A DNA stretch of 64,000 nt from Aquarana catesbeiana. Lineage: Eukaryota > Chordata > Amphibia > Anura > Ranidae. The notes under the pieces were generated by a model, which made no database searches, was not told the DNA's origin, and saw only the letters and a program-made list of their open reading frames with translations. The stretch's first letter is position 1. Each line of letters starts with the position of its first letter. The translations under genes and the position numbers were made by a program. Location: assembly GCF_042186555.1 (NCBI RefSeq), contig NC_133327.1, positions 328,526,300-328,590,299 of the forward strand. Reading direction: 5' to 3'. Of the stretch, positions 22,640-33,766 are shown piece after piece.

Positions 22640-23600
22640 AGGGCGTCATTAAGGACATCACTTCCGGTTCTCGTAAGGCAAAATTTATATGCAGGAGAGT
22701 GGGAGTCTCCATGCCAATTAACCAATCAAATACAAAAAGATACCATCTGGTGTAATTAAAGACCTACTTCCCTTCACTCATATCAGTTCTTGTTTGTTGC
22801 CGTAAATTTGACAAAACTTTATTAAGTAGGTGTTTAATTACACCAGATGGTATCTTTTTGTATTTGATTGGTTAAATGGCATGGAGACTCCCATTCTCCT
22901 GCATGTAAATTTTGCCTTACAAAAACTGGAAGTGAAATCCTTGATGACGCCCTGGAGGAGGGGCGAAACGTGTTGACGCATTTCCGGTTTTACGTATCAG
23001 TGACGCAACTTCCGGTATCCGTGGAACGCACCCTTCAGATACGAACCCAGTACACACTGATGCCTGTTTTTTCAAGCTGTCTCATGAGTGGCGTTTTGCT
23101 AATTATCTAGTTATCTAGCTAGTATCTAATGCCGGCAGTACTTCACTATATGCTCTTTTCTCTCTTTTTCTAATATATTTTGCCCGCTGTGGTCCTTATG
23201 CAAATCGGAAGTGCCTCTACACTTGGATATATCGTGACCCCATTAAGCATTTTTGACCCCTGGACTGCAAAGCCAAGGGTCTATGAGCTCTGGTGAGTGG
23301 GGTTGCAAGAGGGGAGTGTATTCCCTGATTGACTTTGATTTTGATTGTGCTTTCTGGAATTACTTTTCTAATCCCGATCTTTCAATTGCTGTTGGACACT
23401 TTGGCACTACATTTGTTAATTATTTTATTTATTTTTTGGTTGTATTTTTTGCACTTTGCACACAATTGTGTTTATATTTAACACATATTCCACTAGCGCT
23501 GTTAAACTGTATATCCATTTTCTAGCGCCTTTGTATCAGCTGCTGTGGTCTTTCCTTTTGCACTATTGTTCCATTGGCGCGAGTTTTAGTTTGTTATATT
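22640..23600 (+). mobile_element. Non-canonical retroelement-like unit with inverted arms and a hairpin motif
   Basis: Two imperfect inverted arms, about 22640-22768 and 22825-22953, share ACACCAGATGGTATCTTTTT and GATTGGTTAA. They are followed without a break by a hairpin: TTGATGA, stem CGCCC/GGGCG, GAAACGTG (22941-22978). A T-rich tail containing AGCGC words runs to about 23545. Inverted partial end copies and a hairpin of this layout recall Penelope-like elements, whose pseudo-LTRs can carry hammerhead ribozymes, but here the core differs from the canonical one. The right border is uncertain and no duplication was found. No RT is encoded. Confidence 0.5.
22941..22985 (+). ncRNA. Hairpin motif resembling a degenerate hammerhead core
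   Basis: TTGATGA, then CGCCC, a purine loop and GGGCG, then GAAACGTG. A hammerhead needs CUGAnGA before stem II and GAAA after it. The first C is replaced by U, and an extra base sits between GA and the stem. The arrangement recurs at 58786-58826 (minus) and 62615-62660. Activity is unproven and may be lost. Confidence 0.3.
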
Positions 23601-23989
23601 TCATGGGAGATGCTGCTGTGCATCAAGGTCAGGTTAGGACAGAGGAAGGCCCAAGCCTGAGAAGAAGTCCAGGAGGGACAAGCGCAGCTAGGGAGCTGCA
23701 AGGAAAGACACAGACCCAAAGTTCAGTGTCTGCTGCGCATACCAGTGGGATGTGTTTGATGGTCAGGAAGACCAAAAGGTGTTTGATGGTCAAGAAGACC
23801 TTGCAAAGGTACTCGAAGCAGTAAAACTACCACAAGAAAGCCAGCACGCTCTGAATGTTATGTTTTCACAATGATTATGAGAAACCCCTGCGTTAGAAGA
23901 GCTGAACTGTGATTTGCTTTTAAATAAAAGTGGGCCGCCAGGCCCTTAAAATACAGTTTTAGTCTGGCGCAACTTATTGTAAACACAGC
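23601..23989. other. Unassigned spacer
   Basis: A local direct repeat of a block with GATGGTCA and AGAAGACC (about 23757-23800) is the only structure seen. Confidence 0.4.
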
Positions 23990-24284
23990 TACCACTTGAG
24001 TTTAATCACCTCAATCATACAGTAGGTTATAAAAAAAATGTGCATTTAATATTTTTTTACATTGTATCTTGTAAATCATTGCACCCGCGATCAGCAGATC
24101 AAGGGTACAATGCCTGGATCCTGCAGACTGTGAGTACACTGTCTGCCCATACCTCCGATACAGGCAAGCAATTACTAAATGGCAGGTAGGTCAATGGACT
24201 ATAAAAAGCTCTCACCAGAACTCTTGCAGTTCATTGAAAACTACAAGCCATCAGCGACAATGGCTGATGGTACTTGTAGTCCAA

Positions 24285-24951
24285 GGCCTCATACACGCGG
24301 TTCGATTGTTGTACGACCAAGCGTCTGATTTTTGTCAAAAGCGCGTGTGCAGGATTTTGTCTAGCATACTATCTGCAAATTGTCGTTTGACAAACACAAA
24401 CGTAGTGACGTACTATGAGATAAAGAGGAAGTTAATTTCTCAAGTGCCACCCTTTGGGCCCCTTCTGCTAATTTCGTGTTAGTATAAGTTTGGTGAGCGT
24501 TGATTCGCTATTTTCAGATCGTACAAAACAAATGCCTTTATGTTTGGCATAACTACATCAGTATCACCAGCACAGCAGCTTCATTATTATCCCATTAAAG
24601 AAGATGAGAATGTGCGCTGCATTTCGACATTTCATCAATTGCCGCGTCACGAATGTTAATTGTAGATTATGAACAGTAGTTTACAAGACCAAACTCTTCC
24701 CAGTCGTTCCTTAATTCCGAGCATGCGTGTTTGTACTTTCGACTTTTGTGTGATGATTTCTGTACTGACTATCCGAAAATCAAACGTTGAGTTTACATCC
24801 GACAAAAATTTTATAGTCTGCACATCCAGCTTTTGTCTGACAAAAAAGTCAAATCGGCTGTCGAAAGCACAGTACTAACCGATCCGAAAATCCGCAGACA
24901 GCTCGTCTTACGAATTTTCCCTTCTGATTTTCCTATCGTGTGTACGAGGCC
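24285..24951. mobile_element. Harbinger-like element, GCCTCGTACACACG family
   Basis: Left end GGCCTCATACACGCGG and right end TCGTGTGTACGAGGCC. Interior blocks CATCAGTATCACCAGC, TTATTATCCCATTAAAGAAG and GAATGTGCGCTGCATTTCG match the longer copy at 40044-41056. The flanking triplets (CAA, TTA) have diverged from a perfect duplication. Confidence 0.7.
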
Positions 24952-24954
24952 TTA

Positions 24955-25198
24955 GGCTGGGTTCACACCAGTGCGAATTGGATGCGGGTTTCACCACATC
25001 CAATTTGCATGTCAGGAGACTGTGACCGGCTCTCTATGGAGCTGGTTCACACATCCCTGGAGCGGTTCCATTGCGAATTGCACAGGAGTTCATTGCGTCT
25101 TCTGGTCTGCTTCAGGTCCAAATTCAACCTGAAATGGTGAATGGAGACCCACCGGACCCCTGCTGTGAGCTGCTCAGTGCTTCAGTGTGAACCCTACC
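24955..25198. mobile_element. Harbinger-like MITE, GTTCACAC-type ends
   Basis: Ends GGCTGGGTTCACACC and GTGTGAACCCTACC; flanking triplets TTA and TAA. Its interior (TTCAGGTCCAAATTCA, ACCGGACCCCTGCTGTGAG) matches the copy at 27545-27769. Confidence 0.72.
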
Positions 25199-25203
25199 TA
25201 ATT

Positions 25204-25390
25204 CAGTGGTTCTCAAACCTGTCCTCAAGTACCCCCAACAGGCCATGTTTTGGGAATTTCTATTAGATAAAATAGCTGTCCAAAATACCAAGCCATTGAC
25301 TCCACTGATTTAAAGCACATGTGCTAGATAAAGGAAAGCCTGCAAACATGGCCTGCTGGGGGTACTTGAGGACAGGGTTAGGAACCACTG
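25204..25390. mobile_element. hAT MITE, CAGTGGTTCTCAA ends
   Basis: Inverted ends CAGTGGTTCTCAAACC and GGTTAGGAACCACTG. Arms pair through GTACCCCCAACAGGCCATG and CATGGCCTGCTGGGGGTAC. Flanking 8-mers ACCTAATT and GTCCAATT agree at five positions, so the insertion is older than the one at 22396. Confidence 0.82.
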
Positions 25391-25605
25391 GTCCAATTCA
25401 CAGGAAATTGTGAATAAATGACCTGGATGTGTGGGCGGAGCTGTGCTATTTTCAAATTGTGACAGCGGCTGGCGAAAGAAGTTCCCCCACCCGCTGTCAC
25501 AAAGTGGGGATCACTGATGGTAGGAGGTGGGTCACTAGGAGCAGGTTACTTGTTACAATCTAAATATGGGTGTAACATACGCCTAAAGGTGAACTTAGCC
25601 TTTAA

Positions 25606-27379
25606 AACTATTTTACTGCTTGTTACTAATAACTAATAACAGTATATGCTCTAATGTTCATAATTTAGGCAAAGTTTCACTTTAAGAAGTCTGCTCCAGA
25701 GGCCTGGCTAATTTTTAAAGTTGAGCCTGTATTGGCAAAGCGCCACTTGTTTCCCATTTCACAATGCAATGAAAGCAGCTCATTCAGTTATGGGTCCTTT
25801 GCTGAAACACAGCAATGTGAATATCACATTAAAAAATACATTTACAATGAAGTGTGATTTCCACATGGTAGAGAAGTACACTTCATAAACAGAAACTGCA
25901 CACACATGATGAGAAAACCGGATGAAAGGTTGTCCGTTGTTTTTTGAATGCTAGTCTCACATCGGACCCAAGGGGGATTACTAATGGTACGAAAATAATC
26001 ATACACCAGAATACAACTGTCTGCATGTAGTACCATAGGAAGGGATGTCATTATGTGTGACCCCTCTTCTAGCCACACCTAGAGATAAACGTTGCGAGTG
26101 GCCTTTTACACCAGCCAGGTATAACACTGGTGTGCAGTGCAGTCCTGTGGGAATCACCCGCTCTGTCAGCACCGTCCCCCCCTTTTTTTTTTTTTATGAA
26201 CTTTATTGAAATGTCACATAGACGGTTCATTTGGCTGCCGCATGGTATGAGGCGGTGCCTCACACTGCACTGAAAAAAAGTAGTGCATGCACGATTCTTT
26301 TTCAATGTACCGTACCCACGCACCACCACAACGAATCAGGAACACAGGAGACCAGGCTGTGCTGGAACAAGCACGAAACACAGTCTTAACCGCATCTGGT
26401 ATGAATGGAGCCTTAAATTAGACATCCCGCAGGACTTCAATTTATATTTTAGATTGACTGGGGTAGGATTAGTGCTATGTTTTAGTGCTAGCTCTGTTTC
26501 CCTGCACTTCCTGTTGTGTCATCTGTACAGAAAGTCAGGAGGATCTCCTCAATGGGGTCAGAGACATTGACTAAAAAGCACTTTTATTAAGAGAGTGGTT
26601 ATGTTTTCGTGTCCCTGTTGAGCCATCTTTGCCAACTGTTGAATCACTAAGAGAGGAAAATTGTGAGAACCTCCCTAACATCAAGATTATTATTTTTTAA
26701 TTATTTTTGAATACTTGACGCAAACCTGCCAAGAAACTGGAAAGTTTCAGCTGGGCTTATGATGAAAATATTGAGGGCAAGCAGGTTATCCTGAACAAAA
26801 ACTGCACCTCAAAATGAATCATCTGTCATAACATTTAAAGGGCAGCATATGATAAGGGCTGTGAGAAACCCATTAAGAAATCACAACATGCACAAACAGC
26901 GTGGAGGTGTTAGTGACACACAGCAGAAACAATTGGATTAAGGGAACTTTAACCTTGACTTAGAATAGGATTCACTGCCAAATAATTAGCAGAGCTTGCA
27001 TTTGAAAACATTGCCATTATATGCACCAACGAGGCACAGCTTTGACTTTGTCATGGATTTCTGGAAGGTGCAAGGCCATTACGGGTATGTTTTGGGGTGC
27101 AAATTATGACTCCATCCAACTGGCCTAAAGCCTACACCAGTAGAATTTTGTTCAAATGTTGGTATGGAAATTCTGAAAAATCTTTCAGCAGAGCATTCAA
27201 TCTTATTGATTCAATGATTTGTGATCATTTTGTAAATAATCCTCAAACAGCAAACATTATTTTCAAACATATGTATCAGATATACCATTGAGACTATTTT
27301 TATGCACATAGGGGTCTATTTGTAAAATATTTGTTGCACAAATGTCAGAAGCATTCGTTCAAGCTGAACAAAAAGATTC
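25606..27379. other. Unassigned region
   Basis: About 1.8 kb without recognised element borders. A C/T homopolymer junction at 26167-26193 precedes AACTTTATTGAAATG. No exon-like frame stands out. Confidence 0.4.
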
Positions 27380-27490
27380 ATACCTGTATCATCAGCTCCA
27401 TCTAGTGGCCAAAATATGATTGTCCCATTGATGTATTTCAGAAAACGTTATGCAATTTTGGCCACTAGATGGAGTTGATGATACAGGCGT
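27380..27490. repeat. Short inverted repeat around CATCTAGTGGCC
   Basis: CCTGTATCATCAGCTCCATC and TAGTGGCCAAAAT on the left are complementary to ATTTTGGCCACTAGATGGAG and GATGATACAGG on the right, with about 40 bases between. Likely a small palindromic element. Confidence 0.65.
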
Positions 27491-27544
27491 TAATCTCATA
27501 GGAAAATTACAGTAACATTTTGTTCAGTTTCCAGGAATGCTTCA

Positions 27545-27769
27545 GGCTGGGTTCACACTTATGCAACTGTGACTGGCTCTTAATGGAGCCGGTTCACACA
27601 TCTCCTGGGTGGACACGGAGCGGATTGCACAGGGATCCTGTGCATCTTTGGCTCCGTTTCAGGTCCAAATTCAGGCAAAGATTTGGGTCTGATTCGTCTC
27701 TAAAACGGAGAACAGGGACGCACCGGACCCCTGCTGTGAGCCGCATCCAATTTCAGTGTGAACCCAGCC
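27545..27769. mobile_element. Harbinger-like MITE, GTTCACAC-type ends, clean copy
   Basis: Ends GGCTGGGTTCACAC and GTGTGAACCCAGCC are exact complements; both flanks carry TCA (27542-27544 and 27770-27772). Best reference copy of this family in the window. Confidence 0.82.
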
Positions 27770-27772
27770 TCA

Positions 27773-28669
27773 GACATGCAGGCAACTATTTTTTTTTATA
27801 TAAATTGACCCGTTAGCTGTTAGAAAATGATATGAGTACAGTGCTACTAATGAAGAGCAGAGGGTTAGATTTTACAAATCAAGTTGCATTCTTGCAGTAA
27901 ATCAGTCTAGCTGCTCCAGTTTTGCACCACCTTGCTCCCCGGCAAAGTTAAAACATTTAATTGCTTGCATTGGCATTATTTTAGTAAAGGGTACATAACA
28001 ATTTGCAAGCCTCCACGCTTCTGAGTTGACTGTAGGTCAAATGCAAAAACCTAAATTTAGCCCACGTAGATAAGAGGCTTTTGTAGGTCAACTCCTAGCT
28101 TAGTCTACAAAGTAAAAGTACATTAAAATATAAACATGCTATTATTAATAAAGAAGAAGTGAGCTCAAGTATCTTGTATACAGCTTTATAAAAGCAGTAA
28201 ATGGCCTTTTATGGGCTTTTTCTGATGTGTCAAAAGGTTTACTAGTAGTTCCTTCAATGAAAAGAAAGATATTCCAAATTGTTCCAGAAATCTCCCTGTG
28301 AGCCCTTGTGGAGTGATTTGTCTTGTGATTTGACAGGTCAAATCGAATGACAAGTCGCAGCCCATTGCCGGCAATGGCATCGTTCCAATTGGTGCGACGC
28401 TGACTTTGCATGCCACACCGCTTTGCAAAAGTAGTTCCTGCACTACTTTTGCCAATTTCGGGTGCAACTTCAATAGACATCTGTGCATGAAGCCACACAG
28501 ATGTCTTTCAAGTAGCATCTGAAATCATGCTGACCTGCTACTTTAAAATCACGCTACTTTAAGTGAAGTAGCACAATTTCATAGTAGCATCAATGTGAAC
28601 CAGGGCTAAAGGAAGCAAATACTGCACTCTTCTTTGGACCCTCTTGCACAGCGCTTAATATCTGATTGT
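27773..28669. other. Mostly unassigned; fragment of a GTTCACAC-type element at its end
   Basis: AATGTGAACCAGGGCTAA at about 28589-28606 resembles the right terminus of a GTTCACAC-type MITE, but no matching left end was found. The rest has no recognised structure. Confidence 0.4.
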
Positions 28670-29640
28670 AGCGGTGCCCCCGTGGGGTCGCTACGTGTTT
28701 CAGCTCCACACACCACCCTGCTTGGCCAGGCATTCACTTCAGACACACTTTGCCAGTCAATGAACAGTCCTTTAGCTTGTTTTTGTTTTATTTAGGGGAT
28801 TCAACTTGGATGGGGAAAAAGTGTCATGGGATGCCCAGATAATAAATCTTGATGAATTGAGCAATCGTTTTAAAACTATATTGGCAGTCTCCAAAGCGCC
28901 ACACTCCTCCAGCACACTACTTGAGATCACTTGCTTTCTCTACTACACAATCCTAGATTCCGGTCACCATTAGCACATGGTTAGGCCTCACTCTGAATAA
29001 GTCCCAACAGTTGAATTCGCTGACAGGGGTCTGCAGTCCCCTTTGGTATAGCAACCAATAACGATGAAAAAGGGTATTTGTGCTAACTGAAACTTGGTGG
29101 ACTACTGATCCCAGAAATTCCTGTGCAAAACCCTCCTGGCTGCAGTGACTTGACTTCAACGATGAATTTTACATTCTTGACTTCAACAACACCACAGTCT
29201 CTCCCTCTGGCTTCACATCCAATCCTGGCATGTCTCACCCAGAGCTTCTCACTCACCGACCCTGGCATGGATCCCTCCTGAATGACTTTTCTGGCAGTGC
29301 TCCCCGCTGTCTTCATCCTGCTCCTGTTCCAGAACACCTTTCAATGACCGTTTAAAGAGAGGCTCCCAAGCTCCAGGCCCAAGGTCACCCCCCCAGAAAG
29401 GGGGTCCATCAAGGGCCACCATAGCTTAACACTCCATCATTCAGTTCTTCCAGCCGACAACTACTCCCACCACAGGCTGAACATGAGTATATTTAGGAGG
29501 CCCGCCCCCTGCCAATCCTAGTTGGGGATTGGTCAGGTCTCACAGATACACTTCATGATGTCACTCTCACTCTCTGCCCTGCCTCTTTTCCAGAACCCTC
29601 TGGAAGAAAAGGAGGTGCCAGAGAGATAAAGTCACCTGCT
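28670..29640. repeat. Dispersed repeat shared with 63385-64000
   Basis: Both begin with a GTAGCGGTGCCCCCGTGGGG-like or GTAGTGGTACCCCCATAGGG-like block. They share GCCAGGCATTCACTT or CCAGGCACACTATTT, a GATGCCCA block and a GGCTGCAG block in the same order. A start with TGTAG could suit an LTR, but no second LTR or coding region was found. Confidence 0.5.
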
Positions 29641-29689
29641 GCTACACTAAACCACTCCCCAGCCCCAGATCAAAAACAGGTGTGTTTTT

Positions 29690-30065
29690 TTTTTGAAGCA
29701 CCTGATTAGAGCCATAGGCTCTAATGGGCTTTAAAATAGGGTGGGCTCGGAGCGCAGAGCATTGTGCCATGAGCCCCCACCCAGGTGTTACAACAGCGAA
29801 TGAATATTCGCTGTTGTAACACTGATCCTCAATCCGGCCAATAAGAAGCAGTTTGAGACCCGTTTTCCAATTGGCCGAAAAGAGAAGACTCCCGATTCCC
29901 CCGCCGAGGAGGAGGGAGGAAACGGATGCCGCCAGTGCCCGTGGGGAGCAAAGAGACGTAAAGCTGGGAGGCAGCCATTGAAGCACTGCATAGATGGGGT
30001 AAGTGCACCAGACCAGCCCGCCGACCGACGGGGTGGGGGGGGAGAATGGTACTGATTGCCGTCCC
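29690..30065. repeat. Dispersed repeat related to 12600-12960
   Basis: GAAGCACCTGATTAGAGCC, AAATAGGGTGGGCTCGG, a short AGCGAATGAATATTCGCT palindrome, CGGCCAATAAGAAGC and AGATGGGGTAAGTGCACC occur in the same order as in the 12.6 kb copy. Confidence 0.55.
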
Positions 30066-30924
30066 CCCCAAAAAAATTACCACCAGCCACTGCCACTGCT
30101 GTCCATGATCTACAGGTTGCTGACCTGCTTTAGCTTGTTTAAGAAGTCACTTATTAATTGCTGGTGACTTTTTGGACAGGCTATACATTACTGATCAGGA
30201 TATAACATCTAACTTATTTCTACTAATATTTATCAGGAAAGAACCCAGGAAAGCTATGCTTGAGCCACCCACTAACCTGCAGGAAACATGCAAACACTAT
30301 TAAAAAGGTTCAATTGCAGTTTTAGTTTATAGGTAAAACTTGAGGCAAAAAGTGAAGGATGCAGATTAAATACATATATAGGAACTATTTTAATATAATA
30401 ATACTAATAAAATAGAAAAACTGCACAGATTAGGCATTGTCCTCCTTGGATTAGAAAATTGAGTATTCTATGTCACAATTGCACTAATACGGCTACAATC
30501 AAATCAAGTATCCTCTGTGGATAATAAGTGTAGATGTGCAGAAGGTACAGAACATGCAGTAAGGTCCACAGGAAAGGGGTGCACTTAATCCAGCAGCTTT
30601 AAAGAATGGAGGATCTCAATATATAGCTGTACTAGAACAATGGAAAAAAGAGAAGACAAGTGCAAGAATCTCGTGCAATGAAAATAGTACAAACGTATTA
30701 AATAGAAAAATACATTGGCAACTCAAAATCAAAATCAAAAATGGAACAGTGCATCTCAAGCCAGAAAAAAACAGCCAGTAGTATATTGCACTCAGTGGCA
30801 GGGCTGGAGTACAATTGTTCGACGCTGTCAGTTGACAGGACCAACTCCAAAGATCTCAAGGGAAGCAGCAATCTCTGTCTTCTAATGGCACTCCTGGTAG
30901 AAAGAGGGTGCAGGCTTTGGTGGC
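30066..30924. other. Unassigned AT-rich region
   Basis: No recognised gene or repeat end. Confidence 0.4.
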
Positions 30925-31765
30925 AATTGGATGTAGCCGCTGATTTTTTAATTTTTCACATTAGTGTTAAAATCTGTGGGTTTTTTTTGCTAGAAAATGT
31001 ATTAGAAACCCCGAACATGATATCGTTTCTGAAAGCAAAGGCCCTTGAGAATAAAATAGCAGCTGTTGCAATTTTTTATGTCACACAATATTTGTGCATC
31101 CATTTTACAAACGCAAATTTTGCTGAAAAAAATACACTTAAATGTATTTTAGCGCACACAAACACAATATAATGCCTATTTTTGGTAAAATATAAAAGAT
31201 GATGTTGCGATGAGTAAATGGACATCAAACATGTCATGATTTTAAATTGCACATGCCTGTAAAAGGGTGTCAGATTATGGTACTTAAAGTTGTCATAGGC
31301 AACGCTTTAAAAGTCTTTATAGGTTATGAGTTTAGAATTGCACAGGGGATCACATGGCTGGACTGGAGCAGGCTGAAAATAGGTAAGTATATACAGTACA
31401 TCTTTTTTACACAGTTTATTTAGTATGGGTGTTAGGAGGGGAGAGGGAGCATTTTTAAGACAAATAAGGCTGGCCTTAGATGGATCTGTTTTTTTGTTTT
31501 TTTGATCCGCCAGTGAGCTGAGAAAAACAAAAAGAGAACAAACAGATTTTGCATCCACACAACTGAGGTACATGTAGGAATCATCCCTGCTGTGATGTCC
31601 GCTGGCCACCCGCGATCGATCTCAGAGAGGCAGAACAGGGATCTGCCTATGTAAGCAAAGTAGCATCGCACGCCTGTGCAATTGTCATTTAAAATAACGC
31701 AGTGCTGCTGTATCGCTAAAAAATGGCCTAGTCATTAAGGGGTAAATTCTTCCGGGCTGAAGTGG
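30925..31765. mobile_element. TTAA-type element of the GAAGTGG/CCGCTTGC family, left end lost
   Basis: The right end reads AAAAATGGCCTAGTCATTAA, then CCGGGCTGAAGTGG and TTAA (31766-31769), the same terminus as 43427 and 47421. The GATCTGCCTATGTAAGC block matches 42700. The left border is not clear, and the first half may be a different repeat. Confidence 0.5.
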
Positions 31766-31769
31766 TTAA

Positions 31770-32070
31770 AGGCTTTTTTTAAAAATAATAAACATGTTAT
31801 TCTTACCTGCTCTGTGCTATTGTTTAGCATCCTCCACTTGGGTCCACCATTGGTGCTCCTGACCCCTCCCCCTTGCCAAGGCATTTGTGTAGGCTCACTC
31901 TCGAGTCTCTTTGATGTGTCCATAAGACACACAGAGTGAGTGTGGCTCGCCCCCCTCCTCAATGGCTGTGATTGACAGAAGGAGGAGCCAATGACGATGG
32001 AGAGACCTGAGAGAGTCACTGCTCTTGTGCACATTGGTAGATTGAGATCGGCCTCAGGTAAGTATTAGGG
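31770..32070. repeat. Dispersed repeat related to 46951-47230
   Basis: AAACATGTTATTCTTACCTG and GCTCTGTGC are followed by a GC-rich block with GCTCCTGACCCCTCCC, matching TGTTATACTTACTTACG and GCTCCTGGCCCCTCCC in the 47 kb copy. Confidence 0.5.
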
Positions 32071-32088
32071 GGGCTGGGGGGGACTGCA

Positions 32089-32444
32089 GGGCTGGTTCAC
32101 ACCACAAAAATGCACTCCAGATCTGTTACAGATCCATTTTTTATGTGCTATTGGACGCGGTACAGTGCATTTTTGATGTGTTTCTGGATGCATTCCAGAT
32201 GCTTTTTTTTTTCTTCTTTTTTCCTGTTTTTATTTTCACTGTACTGGTGCATTTTTGATGCGTTCCAGTACATTCCAGTGCAGGATAAATGCAGCATGTT
32301 CTACTTTTTTATTCTGGAAGTGGAATGTCCTGGAACTGACCGCAATGGTGTGAACTATGCCATAGGAAACCATATAACCTACTTTCCATACGTTTTTTGT
32401 GCAGAAAAAAAATGAACTGGACTGCATGTGGTGTGAACTGGCCC
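32089..32444. mobile_element. Harbinger-like MITE, GTTCACAC-type ends
   Basis: Ends GGGCTGGTTCACACCAC and GTGGTGTGAACTGGCCC. Internal words TGCATTTTTGATG and ACTGCATG match the copy at 41142-41432. Flanking triplets GCA and ACA are imperfect. Confidence 0.72.
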
Positions 32445-32599
32445 ACACACTGAAGGCTTTTTACCTTCATGCATAGAATACATGAAGGTAAAAAACCTTT
32501 AGCCTTTATAGCCACTTTAACCAGGGTAAGCACGGACTGAAAAGGAATCGGACGACTGGTTCCTGTGTACTGCTGTCTGCTGTCTATCAACCGGCTTCT

Positions 32600-32992
32600 G
32601 TGATGTCTGGTACACACGATGAGATTATCGGACGAATGATCGTCCATTTTTTTTTTTTTTTTGTTGCATGCTAATCTCAGATCAAACCTGAAGAGTTTAC
32701 TAAAGTGACGAAAATTCTCATATGACAGAATAAAAATTCAGAAGTGATGTCATGTGTTGTAATGCATTTGTATTGCATTTTCAAATGACAGCTGTACTGA
32801 TTAAGTGAAAATCGTCCGATGTGGCATCGTATGAAAAAATTGTTTGTGCATGTCTGATTAAATAATATCAGATGAACTGTCCTGATCGGCTCTCGAAAGT
32901 CCTGTACTAACAAACCGTTCATCGTACAATTGCTTCGAAAGCGATATTTTTCGTACAATTTTCTGATCGTGTGTAAAGGGCACTGAACAGTC
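32600..32992. mobile_element. MITE with GTACACACGAT ends
   Basis: Left GGTACACACGATGAGATTAT and right TTTTCTGATCGTGTGTAAAG are complementary at the ends. Related to, but diverged from, the GCCTCGTACACACG family. Contains a T homopolymer at 32648-32662. Confidence 0.6.
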
Positions 32993-33375
32993 AGGCTGGA
33001 AAACCAGCATTTGATCAGTGCTTGCAAGCGATGATCTACATATTCTGACGGGGGGTGTTCCCTGCTGTTAGACTACAATAAGGCAGCAGGGGAGATCCCT
33101 GCATCACACATTGCTGCAAATTTTTTTTTTTCTTTATTTCATTGAACCTGCTAATTGCACTAAAAAAAGCTTTAGACTTTAGCTGGAATTCTACTTTAAA
33201 TCTGCGTGTCTATACCCAGCTTTGGTGTGTATAAAAGACAATGCAGCAGCAACTGGTGCAATATTTACAGAAGAAAGCTGCCAAGGCAGATAACATTGTT
33301 TGACAGGTCAGCTCACATTGTAATTGCATTGCTGGCAAGATCAACAGGTATTTTTTGTATTTGCTAAATATTTTC
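32993..33375. other. Unassigned spacer
   Basis: Only a T homopolymer (33121-33131) stands out. Confidence 0.4.
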
Positions 33376-33378
33376 TTA

Positions 33379-33766
33379 GGCTCAGTTCACACTGCTGCGA
33401 TGCGGGTACTCTGCGAATCCAATGCGGGTTCCCGCATCGCATTTGTCTCCCGGTGGCAGTTCACACTGCTCTATGCGAACTGCTGGGAGTGTCAATTAAA
33501 AGTTAATGACACCCCCATATCAGTTTACATATTGCAGTGCGATGTGCAAATTCGGACAGGAATCGGGTCACATGGGTGTGAACACCCATGCGATTCGATT
33601 CTGCTGAGGACCAAAAAAAGGGTCCTGTGCAAGTTTGGTCCGAATGCGATGAGAATTCAGCCATACTATCTGTATGGCTGAATTTGCATCGCACAGAGAT
33701 TGCATGTGATTTGCACTGGTGCAAATCACATTTGATGTCCGACAATGCTGCAGTGTGAACCAGCAC
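33379..33766. mobile_element. Harbinger-like MITE, GTTCACAC-type ends
   Basis: Ends GGCTCAGTTCACACTGC and GCAGTGTGAACCAGCAC. Internal inverted blocks are visible (TGCGATGTGCAAATTCGG on the left, GATTTGCACTGGTGCAAATC near the right). Flanking triplets TTA and TGA are imperfect. Confidence 0.68.

Larger units (their letters stand above)
23990..25601. mobile_element. TTAA-type element interrupted by three later insertions
   Basis: The outer parts (about 23990-24281 and 25391-25601) together match the uninterrupted sibling at 13135-13611, including the ATGTGCATT block, TTGCACCCGC, and the right end GTGAACTTAGCC plus TTTAAA. Between them lie, back to back, a Harbinger-like element, a GTTCACAC-type MITE and a hAT MITE. 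Confidence 0.6.

Noticed and set aside
22941..22985. A functional hammerhead ribozyme
   Set aside because: The conserved C before UGAUGA is changed and an extra base precedes the stem; the copy at 58826 lacks GAAA. Kept only as a structural resemblance.
23253..23824. Two overlapping frames of 90-122 codons as small genes
   Set aside because: The T-rich tail of the retroelement-like unit produces hydrophobic chance frames; no conserved motif.
28670..29640. An endogenous retroviral LTR
   Set aside because: A TG start is compatible, but no partner LTR, primer-binding site, polypurine tract or retroviral protein was seen, so it is left as an unclassified repeat.
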